From an uncultured Erysipelotrichaceae bacterium (GTDB lineage: Bacteria; Bacillota_I; Bacilli_A; Erysipelotrichales; Erysipelotrichaceae): a stretch of DNA of 13,194 nucleotides. Shown one piece after another: positions 6,446-13,194 of the stretch. Under the pieces are notes generated by a model. The model searched no databases. It saw only the letters and a program-made list of their open reading frames with translations, and was not told where the DNA came from. Position numbers and translations under genes: made by a program. The DNA lies in the NCBI GenBank assembly GCA_937900565.1, contig CALCFG010000018.1, forward strand, positions 1 through 13,194, read 5' to 3'. The first letter of the stretch is position 1, and every line of letters starts with the position of its first letter.

Positions 6446-6452
6446 AGATAGT

Positions 6453-8102
6453 ATGAATCAAGTTTTAGATAAAATCTCTCATGTATTTAACCAGCAAGCT
6501 TTGCGTTGGTTACTATTAAGTTTAACTACATTTGTCTTGTTGCTTTATTTTGTTCCACCACAATACGCAACAAATGATGATATGAACCTTATATTTTTAG
6601 CAAATGGTGGTTTGAGCTATCCGAGCTCTCACCTTGTCTATACCAATATTATTTTAGGCAGCGTATTAAAACATCTGTTTATTGCAATCGGTTCAATAAA
6701 CTGGTTTACCGTTATAAGTTTAATGGCGTACTATATTAGCTTTTATAGTTTTACTTATTTATATCGGTTTAAGTTAAGTATGTTTAGTTTGATTTTATTC
6801 GAGATTGTTACTTACTTTATTACCCTATATTCTTATAATTACACGAGTATTGCCATTGCAATTGCGTTATTTTCAAGCTTTGTGTTACTGCATGGATTCA
6901 TTCAAAAAAAATTATGTAGTTGGTTATTAATCACTACTGGAGTTCTCTTTATTTTAGCTTCGTGGATACGTTTTGACTCTTGGGGTTTGGCAGTATTATT
7001 TGGTATTCCATTTTATATATTGGTATTTATTCACTTAGTTAAAGCAAAGCAATACCAACGTATTGCCCTTTGTGGTCTTTTATTTATCATAGTTGGCGGT
7101 TCATTTATCTTTGATAAATCAATGTATAAAAATGAACAGTTTACGAATTATAAACAATACGAAAACATATTGCATACCATTAATGATTATGAATATATCG
7201 AAGATTATGCAACAAAATATGCCGATAACGCACAATTTTATGTTAATCAAGGCATTAGTGTGAATAGCTTCGACTTATTGCGCCATTATACTTATGCCGA
7301 TGAAACAACTTTTAGTTTAAATCGCCTCAATGCTATTGCTAATCATATCAATCAAACCGCATTTCAAGTTAAAGATTTTACCCAAAAATTGGCAACCTAT
7401 TATCAATCCCCAACTCATCTTGTTTGGTTAAGCATTATTGTAATTACAATTATTTATTTATTCATCAACCGTGACAATCCTTACAGTAAGTGGTTACTGA
7501 TAAGTATAGGAATTGGATTAATTGTAATGTTGACCTATATACATTTAAACCGTTACCCTAATCGTATTGGTTTTGCGTTAGTATTACTCTGCTTTATCTA
7601 TGGCTTAATTCACATGGATAATGCGCTGTTACCTAAAAATAGCATTATTATGCTAACTTATTTAGCTTATGCTGTTTTTGCCATAACGAATATAAAACCT
7701 TTAAACCCGGTGGAACAGCAAAGTTGGATTGATGATTTGAACCAACTTAATCAAGATAAACAACATATTTATCTTTACGATGGGTTTTCTCCATTACTTT
7801 CTCAAACCTTTAGCTTTAACTTCTATACGTTGAAAGTCGATTCGATTGATAATACCTATCGTTTGGGAGGTTGGTTGTATCAATTGCCAGCAAATGAGGA
7901 TATTCTTAACCGTAATGGCATTGATAATCCATTTGCATGTCTAATTGATTCCAATGTTTGCTATCTTGCTTCCAATGAAACAGGCGCCAATAAAGTATTA
8001 ACCTACCTAAAAGAACATTATGATGAGAATGTTACCGTCTTTATTGAAGAAGAATATTCTAATTTTAATATCTATCATTATCAAATAAAAGATTATGAAT
8101 AA
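6453..8102 (+). CDS. Multi-spanning membrane protein, probable GT-C glycosyltransferase
   Basis: I do not recognise a named gene. The 549 residues show a first span at about 18-36, then an external loop with ATNDDMN (39-45), recalling the acidic catalytic loop after the first span in GT-C enzymes. Further spans lie at about 60-80, 85-105, 110-127, 130-150, 157-172, 175-197, 203-220, 323-338, 346-361, 371-387 and 397-413. A hydrophilic segment (about 222-320) interrupts them, and the C-terminus (about 414-549) is a soluble domain. This layout suits a protein that transfers a sugar from a polyprenyl-phosphate carrier outside the membrane. The divergent neighbour is just the kind of enzyme that would make that carrier, which is the main argument for function. 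I start at the ATG at 6453; earlier in-frame codons lie in the promoter. A GtrII-type transferase is a reasonable guess, but I claim no specific family. Confidence 0.8.
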   Translation: MNQVLDKISHVFNQQALRWLLLSLTTFVLLLYFVPPQYATNDDMNLIFLANGGLSYPSSHLVYTNIILGSVLKHLFIAIGSINWFTVISLMAYYISFYSFTYLYRFKLSMFSLILFEIVTYFITLYSYNYTSIAIAIALFSSFVLLHGFIQKKLCSWLLITTGVLFILASWIRFDSWGLAVLFGIPFYILVFIHLVKAKQYQRIALCGLLFIIVGGSFIFDKSMYKNEQFTNYKQYENILHTINDYEYIEDYATKYADNAQFYVNQGISVNSFDLLRHYTYADETTFSLNRLNAIANHINQTAFQVKDFTQKLATYYQSPTHLVWLSIIVITIIYLFINRDNPYSKWLLISIGIGLIVMLTYIHLNRYPNRIGFALVLLCFIYGLIHMDNALLPKNSIIMLTYLAYAVFAITNIKPLNPVEQQSWIDDLNQLNQDKQHIYLYDGFSPLLSQTFSFNFYTLKVDSIDNTYRLGGWLYQLPANEDILNRNGIDNPFACLIDSNVCYLASNETGANKVLTYLKEHYDENVTVFIEEEYSNFNIYHYQIKDYE

Positions 8103-8163
8103 TTCATAAAATCATTACTCGCTATCGCAATCTAAAGATCATAATACAATAAATATAACAATA

Positions 8164-8190
8164 ACCCCATCATCCTAGAGATGATGGGGT
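8164..8190. terminator. Terminator between convergent genes
   Basis: A perfect 11-bp GC-containing stem (ACCCCATCATC with GATGATGGGGT) with a 5-nt loop lies between the convergent stops at 8102 and 8196. On the minus strand it is followed by TATTGTTATATTTATT, a fair U-tract for the AAA operon. On the plus strand the tract is weaker, so service to both sides is possible but unproven. Confidence 0.82.
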
Positions 8191-8195
8191 ATTGA

Positions 8196-10175
8196 TTAGT
8201 TATCAAAGACAAAATCACATTCAAGTAATTGATCCATTGCCTGATCTGGATTTTGTAAAACACGAGCACTTGCTTTTAATATTGCGTTTTCAATTACATT
8301 ACGTGCTAAACGACCATTGCCACTAGTATTACCATGGCTTGTTTGCATGTAATTGAAATAGTCCAATAATTTTGGTAATGCGTCTTGATGGATATGATAA
8401 TCTTTACTTTTCGCAATACTTACAGAAATATCCACTAGTTGCTGACCAGTGTAATCTTTAAATTCAATAATTTGCGGGAATCGCGATTTTAATCCCGAGT
8501 TAGCATCTAAGAAAGCACTCATTTCATTGGTATATCCTGCAAGAACAACAATTAAATCATCCCGATAATCTTCCATTGCTTTTACTAATGTATCAATGGC
8601 TTCTAATCCAAAAGAATCATCTTTACCTCTAAATAGAGAATATGCTTCGTCAATAAACAAAACTCCACCCAACGCACTTTTAACCACCGACATTGTTTGT
8701 GGTGCTGTATGACCAACATATTGCCCAACTAAATCACCACGCGTAACTTCAATGAGTTGACCTTTACTTAAAACACCAATGGCTTTCATATAACGTGCAA
8801 TTAATCGAGCAATGGTTGTTTTTCCTGTACCCGGATTACCCGTAAATACCATATGCATGTTCACTTCACTGGCTTTAAAACCTTGCTTTGCCCGTATTTG
8901 TTGGGCTTGTAGGTTATCTTTTAACGCTTTAATATAATCTTTTACTTCTTGTAAGCCAACAATGCAATTTAATTCTTCTTCAATTTCAGCAATCGCTTGA
9001 TCATTACTTAATTGTGCGTAAAGATAAACTTGATCACCACATTGCAAAGCCAATTGGTTATCCTTAACGATAAAACGTATTTTTTTATAAGTTTGCAATT
9101 TATTTTCTAAAAATAATTGCAATACAAATTGTTCTAAATTACCAATAGCTTCTATTAAAGAATCGACACCATTGGCTGGAATGTATTGGGCATTTAACCA
9201 ATTTAAAAAAGCATCATCCCATGATAAATCCATATGGTAATGTGTATCTAAGCGTTGTTGCAGTAATTGCAATTGAATTTGCGTAATACTTTCCACAACG
9301 GTATCACTATTTTGATTAAATTCTATGACATCAGGTACCTGATGGAATAAATCTGACCCAAAATAGCCCAACAATTTACCTTGCGGTAAGCTCGTCATTA
9401 ACACAAGATAATGCCCCTTAGCTTCTAAAGAATCTATGGACTGTTGCACAAATCCACCATTGGTTTCAATTAATTGGCCTTTACTGTTTTGAATATAACG
9501 TTTATTTAATAAAATCTTACCCGTAGTTAATAATTCATTGAGATAACGTAAATATAATGGGTTGGCTTTTTCAAAGTTTTCAATAACAATAACGCACCCT
9601 TGATTATTAATCGCTGTAAATACATCTTGAAAGAACAAACTTTCTTGAGAATTGGATGTATAACGGGAACAATCCAAGGAAGTAATATGTCCATTGGCAA
9701 TAAGATTATGCCGCTTTAATGCTTGAATGGCACAATTCAATGCATAATGTCTTCCACTACCTTTCGGTCCAATGACAATCATGCTTCCTTCATGAATACC
9801 GTTTTTATTATCCACTAACAAACCACGACGAAAAGCAACCATCATTTGGTATAAGGCGCGATCCTGACCCATCACTTGTTTCTTTAATTCATTAAGTATT
9901 TGATCATAAACGGCAAAATTCAAATGCACATTTTTGTCTTTTTCACTTTTTTCCACACCAAAATCAACCGCAGCTTGTCGCGTTAAAGCATCTGCTTTAT
10001 CACTCACATCAGCTTTTAACGAACGATCAATGTACGAATTGAGTTGGGTTTGCATTTGGGATACTTGACTTAATAAATCATCCACCTGTGGCCCATTCCC
10101 TTTATTATTTAATGTACGTTGCGTATTTAAAACCTCATCCATTAATTGTTGTATTTCTTCACTGCGATCTTTCAT
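8196..10175 (-). CDS. Double-AAA ATPase: degenerate ClpB-like module plus CbxX/SpoVK-like module
   Basis: This is a cytoplasmic AAA+ protein of 659 residues and unknown client. The N-terminal 80 residues look coiled-coil-like. A first AAA module (about 85-370) begins QVMGQDRALYQMMVAFRR, like the Clp/Hsp100 second domain. Its P-loop reads GPKGSGRH (136-143) instead of GPTGVGKT, and its Walker B reads VIVIENFEKANP (195-206) instead of LLDEIEKAHP, so it probably does not hydrolyse ATP. The second module (about 400-659) is intact and of the CbxX/CfqX-SpoVK-EccA type: P-loop GNPGTGKTT (446-454), Walker B VLFIDEAYSL (505-514), sensor VLAGYTNEM (544-552), arginine finger in GLKSRFP (561-567), sensor 2 around NGRLARNVIE (620-629). 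I start at the ATG at 10175 with AAGGA 8 nt upstream; an in-frame GTG at 10193 would overlap the previous gene. It is the second gene of an operon, 4 nt after the XpaC-like gene. Confidence 0.9.
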   Translation of the reverse strand: MKDRSEEIQQLMDEVLNTQRTLNNKGNGPQVDDLLSQVSQMQTQLNSYIDRSLKADVSDKADALTRQAAVDFGVEKSEKDKNVHLNFAVYDQILNELKKQVMGQDRALYQMMVAFRRGLLVDNKNGIHEGSMIVIGPKGSGRHYALNCAIQALKRHNLIANGHITSLDCSRYTSNSQESLFFQDVFTAINNQGCVIVIENFEKANPLYLRYLNELLTTGKILLNKRYIQNSKGQLIETNGGFVQQSIDSLEAKGHYLVLMTSLPQGKLLGYFGSDLFHQVPDVIEFNQNSDTVVESITQIQLQLLQQRLDTHYHMDLSWDDAFLNWLNAQYIPANGVDSLIEAIGNLEQFVLQLFLENKLQTYKKIRFIVKDNQLALQCGDQVYLYAQLSNDQAIAEIEEELNCIVGLQEVKDYIKALKDNLQAQQIRAKQGFKASEVNMHMVFTGNPGTGKTTIARLIARYMKAIGVLSKGQLIEVTRGDLVGQYVGHTAPQTMSVVKSALGGVLFIDEAYSLFRGKDDSFGLEAIDTLVKAMEDYRDDLIVVLAGYTNEMSAFLDANSGLKSRFPQIIEFKDYTGQQLVDISVSIAKSKDYHIHQDALPKLLDYFNYMQTSHGNTSGNGRLARNVIENAILKASARVLQNPDQAMDQLLECDFVFDN

Positions 10176-10179
10176 ATTT

Positions 10180-11286
10180 TTATTCCTTAACACTTAATTG
10201 TGCATCACTTTTAAATGTATTGTTAATTTGACCGATTTTATCATCCAATTCCATTTTAATTTGTTGATCCTTAGCTTCTTGCTTTTCTTGGGCTGTATTC
10301 GGATCTAATGTTAGTTGAATAGTTTGACTTTCAGCTTGCGCTTTCGCTTTTGTTTTACTTAAATCTAATTTCGAGTCTGTAACCAATCCATCATTTTTTA
10401 ATAAAGTCTCCAATGTATTCAAACTTGCATTTAAGTTAATAAAGTCTTCATCATTCATATCATTAATAATTGTTTGCATGGAATCATTGATTGTATCGAT
10501 AACATCCGACACTTTATCCACGGTTGCATCATGATCATGATGCGTCGTCGCATCTTGTAATTGCACAAAGTTAGATAAAATATCATTTAACATTGGCATA
10601 TAGTAATCATATAGCTTTTGTAAACTCGCCAAATCAGACCCTTCATTTTTGGCTTCTAATGTTGAAATTTGGCGCAATAAACCACTCGTTTTATCTAATT
10701 TTAAACTTATGCGATAGTCCGGTATCTTATTATTAAAATCGTCCACTTGTTTAGCAAATTTTTCCGCAGGATTAACTGGTTCTTCTTTTTTATGTGGTTG
10801 ACGTTTATCGACTTCTTTAAAATCCGCATCAATTGTACTGTGATGACTTTGACGAGATTTTGCAAATTCTAATAATGAATTCATGATTTTTTCAAATTCA
10901 TTTGGGTGTGTTTGCGAAAACTCACGCAAATGACAAAGGTAAGTATTTTCAAAATATACATCAATATCACTAATATCATTAATGTGTCGACGACTTCGTA
11001 AATTTAATTGTCGTGTAACCGCATACGATTCATGGTTAGAAAAAAATTGGTTCATTGTATTAAAAACAAGATCCAATTGTTCCCCACTGTATCGTTTTAC
11101 TGCATTTACACTATCATAGGTAGTGAATCTTCCACGTTCATCCCTGGGTTGACGGCGATAATGCTGATTATTTGATTTACTCTTATCGCTTAACAAAGAA
11201 TTAACTAGCATAAATATTCCAATAATCGTAAATACTGGAAAACCAAACATTATTCCAAAAATAATTAAAAACAAACTAATATTCAT
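10180..11286 (-). CDS. XpaC-like membrane-anchored protein
   Basis: A 368-residue protein of uncertain function. A single hydrophobic anchor (about 4-32) is followed by a basic linker (RRQPRDERGRF). A polar region lies at about 55-180, then a helical domain at about 185-301 containing IPDYRISLKLDK, LQKLYDYYMPMLNDILSNF and a closing TLETLLKNDGL. That pattern of a Y-Y-x-P helix followed by a domain ending in D-G-L recalls the XpaC family (named 5-bromo-4-chloroindolyl phosphate hydrolysis protein), often found beside TelA. I judge the match probable, from memory and not from a search. The C-terminal tail (302-368) is charged and looks like coiled coil. Most of the protein would be cytoplasmic. 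It is co-transcribed with the double-AAA ATPase 4 nt downstream, suggesting that it anchors or is remodelled by that ATPase. The ATG at 11286 lacks a ribosome site. Confidence 0.8.
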   Translation of the reverse strand: MNISLFLIIFGIMFGFPVFTIIGIFMLVNSLLSDKSKSNNQHYRRQPRDERGRFTTYDSVNAVKRYSGEQLDLVFNTMNQFFSNHESYAVTRQLNLRSRRHINDISDIDVYFENTYLCHLREFSQTHPNEFEKIMNSLLEFAKSRQSHHSTIDADFKEVDKRQPHKKEEPVNPAEKFAKQVDDFNNKIPDYRISLKLDKTSGLLRQISTLEAKNEGSDLASLQKLYDYYMPMLNDILSNFVQLQDATTHHDHDATVDKVSDVIDTINDSMQTIINDMNDEDFINLNASLNTLETLLKNDGLVTDSKLDLSKTKAKAQAESQTIQLTLDPNTAQEKQEAKDQQIKMELDDKIGQINNTFKSDAQLSVKE

Positions 11287-11293
11287 ATTGGTT

Positions 11294-11299
11294 ATTTTA
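11294..11299 (-). promoter_or_regulatory. -10 box of XpaC-like/AAA operon, 7 nt from ATG
   Basis: TAAAAT on the minus strand ends 7 nt before the ATG at 11286. No Shine-Dalgarno sequence is present between them or just upstream. No convincing -35 is seen at 16-18 nt. The geometry suggests a leaderless mRNA. Confidence 0.5.
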
Positions 11300-11386
11300 C
11301 AACATTCTTAACTTAATTAATATAATCGACCACAATATTCGTAACTTTTATTAATTCGTATTATTTGATTTTTCGTTTTACGGATT

Positions 11387-11423
11387 ATAAAAAAGTTGAA
11401 ATCAAGGTTAGTGACTTCAACTT
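11387..11423 (-). terminator. Rho-independent terminator after UPF0371 gene
   Basis: An 11-bp stem (11393-11403 with 11413-11423; one G-U pair in the minus-strand RNA) has a 9-nt loop and is followed on the minus strand by TTTTTTATAAT, partly shared with the stem. It starts 9 nt beyond the stop at 11433. Confidence 0.8.
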
Positions 11424-11432
11424 ATCATAATT

Positions 11433-12908
11433 TTATGCACCGGATTTACAACTGGACTTTGCATCGCACGTCAGGTGCATTTTTAATTTTTTAAAAACAC
11501 TTTGGTCAACATTAGATAAAAATACGGTGGAATGCACTTCACAACCTTTTAGCTGCGATAAGGCTTGCAATGCCTTTTTGGCATTTTTATTAGAGGCTGC
11601 ACTCATTGATAACGCAATTAATATTTCATCCGTATGTAAGCGGGGGTTATGACTCCCTAGATAATTTGTTTTTAAAGATTGTATTGGTTTGATGGCCATC
11701 GGTGATACCAAATGCACATCATGGTCAATACCAGCTAAAATCTTCAAACAATTTAATAAACACGCTGCGCTTGCGCCTAATAATTCCGTTGTTTTACCGG
11801 TAACAATAGTTCCATCCACCAATTCAATTGCAACACACGGAGTGCTAGTAATTTCTTCGCGCGTTCTTGCAGCGGCGACAACTTTACGATCAGCTATCGT
11901 AATGCCTGCCTGTTTCATTAACAATTCCAATTTATACAAAGTATCGGCAGTGCTATTGCCTTGTTTTATATCCACTAAACATTGCAAATAGCGACGAATA
12001 ATCTCTTGATTGCTTGCTTCTTTGCAAACTTCATCATCAATAATGCAATTACCCGCCATATTTACACCCATATCCGTTGGCGATTTATACGGACATTCGC
12101 CTAAGATTTTTTCAAATATGGCGCTTAAAACCGGGAATACTTCCACATCGCGATTATAGTTGACAGTTGTTTGACCATACGCTTCCAAGTGAAATGGATC
12201 GATCATATTGACGTCATTTAAATCAGCAGTTGCTGCTTCATAAGCTAAATTTACGGGGTGTTTTAAAGGTAGATTCCAAATTGGGAATGTTTCGAATTTA
12301 GCGTAGCCCGCTTTTACCCCACGTAAATGTTCATGATAAAGTTGGGATAAACACGTCGCCATTTTCCCACTACCAGGACCTGGCGCAGTAATAACAACTA
12401 ATGGACGGGTTGTTTCAATATAATCATTTTTACCATAGCCATTTTCACTAACTATTTTTTCAATATTGCTTGGGTAACCATCAATATTGTAATGCAGATA
12501 AGTTTTAATACCTAATGTAGATAACTTATTACGAAATAAATCCGCAGCAATTTGATTGGCATATTGAGTTATAACAACACTGGAAACATATAAACCAATT
12601 TGAGTAAATGCATCTTTTAAACGCAATACTTCCAAATCATATGTAATTCCAATATCACTTCGAGTTTTGTTACTTTCTAAGTCATTGGCACTTATGGTAA
12701 TGATGACTTCTGCTTGCTCTTTTAACTTTAATAACATCTTTAATTTACTATCTGGTTCAAAGCCAGGTAACACCCTGGAAGCATGGTAATCATCAAATAA
12801 TTTGCCACCAAACTCTAAATAAAGTTTGTCACCAAAACTGGAAATTCTTTGTTGAATATGTTCAGATTGCATTTGCAAATATTTATTATTATCAAAACCT
12901 AATTTCAT
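11433..12908 (-). CDS. UPF0371 / DUF1846 family protein
   Basis: This 491-residue cytoplasmic protein belongs to the conserved UPF0371 (DUF1846) family, whose biochemical role is not established to my knowledge. Recognisable family segments are the P-loop-like APGPGSGKMATCLSQLYHEH (175-194), GYAKFETFPIWNLPLKHPVN (201-220), AYEAATADLNDVNMIDPFHL (222-241), YNRDVEVFPV (251-260) and SPTDMGVNMAG (276-286). The length is normal. It ends in a cysteine-containing tail (CDAKSSCKSGA) that I do not recall as a conserved family feature. The gene stands alone, with its own TATAAT box upstream and a terminator downstream. A weak GGGGT lies about 7 nt before the ATG. The neighbouring genes give no pathway clue. 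Family assignment is firm; function is left open. Confidence 0.93.
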   Translation of the reverse strand: MKLGFDNNKYLQMQSEHIQQRISSFGDKLYLEFGGKLFDDYHASRVLPGFEPDSKLKMLLKLKEQAEVIITISANDLESNKTRSDIGITYDLEVLRLKDAFTQIGLYVSSVVITQYANQIAADLFRNKLSTLGIKTYLHYNIDGYPSNIEKIVSENGYGKNDYIETTRPLVVITAPGPGSGKMATCLSQLYHEHLRGVKAGYAKFETFPIWNLPLKHPVNLAYEAATADLNDVNMIDPFHLEAYGQTTVNYNRDVEVFPVLSAIFEKILGECPYKSPTDMGVNMAGNCIIDDEVCKEASNQEIIRRYLQCLVDIKQGNSTADTLYKLELLMKQAGITIADRKVVAAARTREEITSTPCVAIELVDGTIVTGKTTELLGASAACLLNCLKILAGIDHDVHLVSPMAIKPIQSLKTNYLGSHNPRLHTDEILIALSMSAASNKNAKKALQALSQLKGCEVHSTVFLSNVDQSVFKKLKMHLTCDAKSSCKSGA

Positions 12909-12932
12909 TTAAGTACCCCACATTCTCTCAAG

Positions 12933-12938
12933 ATTATA
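12933..12938 (-). promoter_or_regulatory. -10 box of UPF0371 gene
   Basis: A consensus TATAAT on the minus strand lies 24 nt upstream of the ATG, giving a short leader of about 17-18 nt. The -35 is poor. Unlike the 6-7 nt cases elsewhere in this window, this spacing leaves room for a ribosome site. Confidence 0.55.
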
Positions 12939-13005
12939 ATACGAGTTATATCTTGTTTGGTAGAGTAAATTTAATTAAATCCACTTCGTTAAAGTAATGT
13001 AATGT

Positions 13006-13011
13006 TAAAAT
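13006..13011 (+). promoter_or_regulatory. -10 box of right-edge gene, 7 nt from ATG
   Basis: TAAAAT ends 7 nt before the ATG at 13019, with no ribosome site. This is the same geometry as at 6440-6445 and 11294-11299. The -35 is weak (TTCGTT at 12985-12990, 15-nt spacer). Confidence 0.5.
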
Positions 13012-13018
13012 ATTGATT

Positions 13019-13194
13019 ATGAAACAAGCTAAATTATATGTTACCAACGCTTCCAATGTTACCGTGATGCAATTAGCAAATCTAACAATGGATCAACCCG
13101 AATTTATTAAAATTATCTCTTTTGATAATTTTTTAAAGCAACATGCCATTACCAACAGTGATCCAATGGCTTCTTTTTATCAATTTTATTGTGA
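13019..13194 (+). CDS. Unrecognised protein, 5' part only
   Basis: An open frame runs from the ATG at 13019 off the right edge (58 complete codons). It begins MKQAKLYVTNASNVTVMQLA and continues with a mixed hydrophobic and polar composition. There is no signal peptide, membrane span or motif that I can name. It is divergent from the UPF0371 gene, with a 110-bp gap that holds a promoter for each side. Codon use resembles the neighbouring genes and the frame is open throughout, so I think it is real, but too little is present to assign a function. Confidence 0.65.
   Translation, partial: MKQAKLYVTNASNVTVMQLANLTMDQPEFIKIISFDNFLKQHAITNSDPMASFYQFYC

Noticed and set aside
6390..6461. Longer N-termini for both divergent genes (starts at 6461 on minus and 6390 on plus)
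   Set aside because: These would make the two coding regions overlap through both promoters, add residues that precede the natural start of the GT2 domain (KLAIVIPCYNE), and have no ribosome sites.
8103..8163. Possible small gene or RNA between the convergent genes
   Set aside because: Only about 60 bp of AT-rich sequence before the terminator, with no start plus ribosome site and no structure other than the terminator stem.
11689..11991. 100-codon open frame on the plus strand inside the UPF0371 gene
   Set aside because: It is antisense to a highly conserved coding region, has no ribosome site, and its translation has no recognisable domain. It is a reading-frame shadow, as are the plus-strand frames at 633-866, 1871-2110, 5253-5510 and 5964-6146 and the minus-strand frame at 5945-6130.

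Overview
This window is AT-rich, with Shine-Dalgarno-led operons, a lipoprotein-type PstS, a Fur/PerR-rubrerythrin pair and a UPF0371 (DUF1846) protein. Together these point to a low-GC Bacillota bacterium. The style of the proteins suggests Erysipelotrichia or a close relative, but this is an impression and not a placement. I see no tRNA, rRNA, IS element, CRISPR array or phage gene.

Layout. All genes are on the minus strand except one membrane protein (6453-8102) and a partial gene at the right edge (13019 onward). From right to left in transcription order: (i) a UPF0371 gene with its own promoter and terminator (11433-12938); (ii) a two-gene operon of an XpaC-like membrane protein and a double-AAA ATPase (8196-11286); (iii) a divergent pair, a GtrB-like polyprenyl-phosphate glycosyltransferase (5430-6398, minus) and a GT-C-like multi-spanning membrane protein (6453-8102, plus); (iv) a Fur/PerR-family repressor and rubrerythrin operon (4402-5330), with a clear operator overlapping its promoter; (v) the phosphate operon pstS-pstC-pstA-pstB-phoU (10-4259), preceded by a PhoP-box-like repeat array.

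How the genes work together. PstSCAB is a high-affinity phosphate importer, and PhoU normally couples it to PhoR signalling; no phoPR is visible here. PerR and rubrerythrin form a peroxide-defence unit. GtrB and the membrane protein look like the donor-maker and the transferase of a surface glycosylation system. The XpaC-like protein and the AAA protein appear to be co-translated partners of unknown role.

Most notable points. PstS appears to be circularly permuted: the canonical C-terminal half comes first. PstA carries a large extra extracytoplasmic loop. phoU is closed in all three frames after about 130 codons. pstC contains a 15-bp perfect inverted repeat near its start. The AAA protein has a degenerate ClpB-like first module. 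Several operon-leading genes have a -10 hexamer only 6-7 nt upstream of ATG and no Shine-Dalgarno sequence, which suggests leaderless transcripts.
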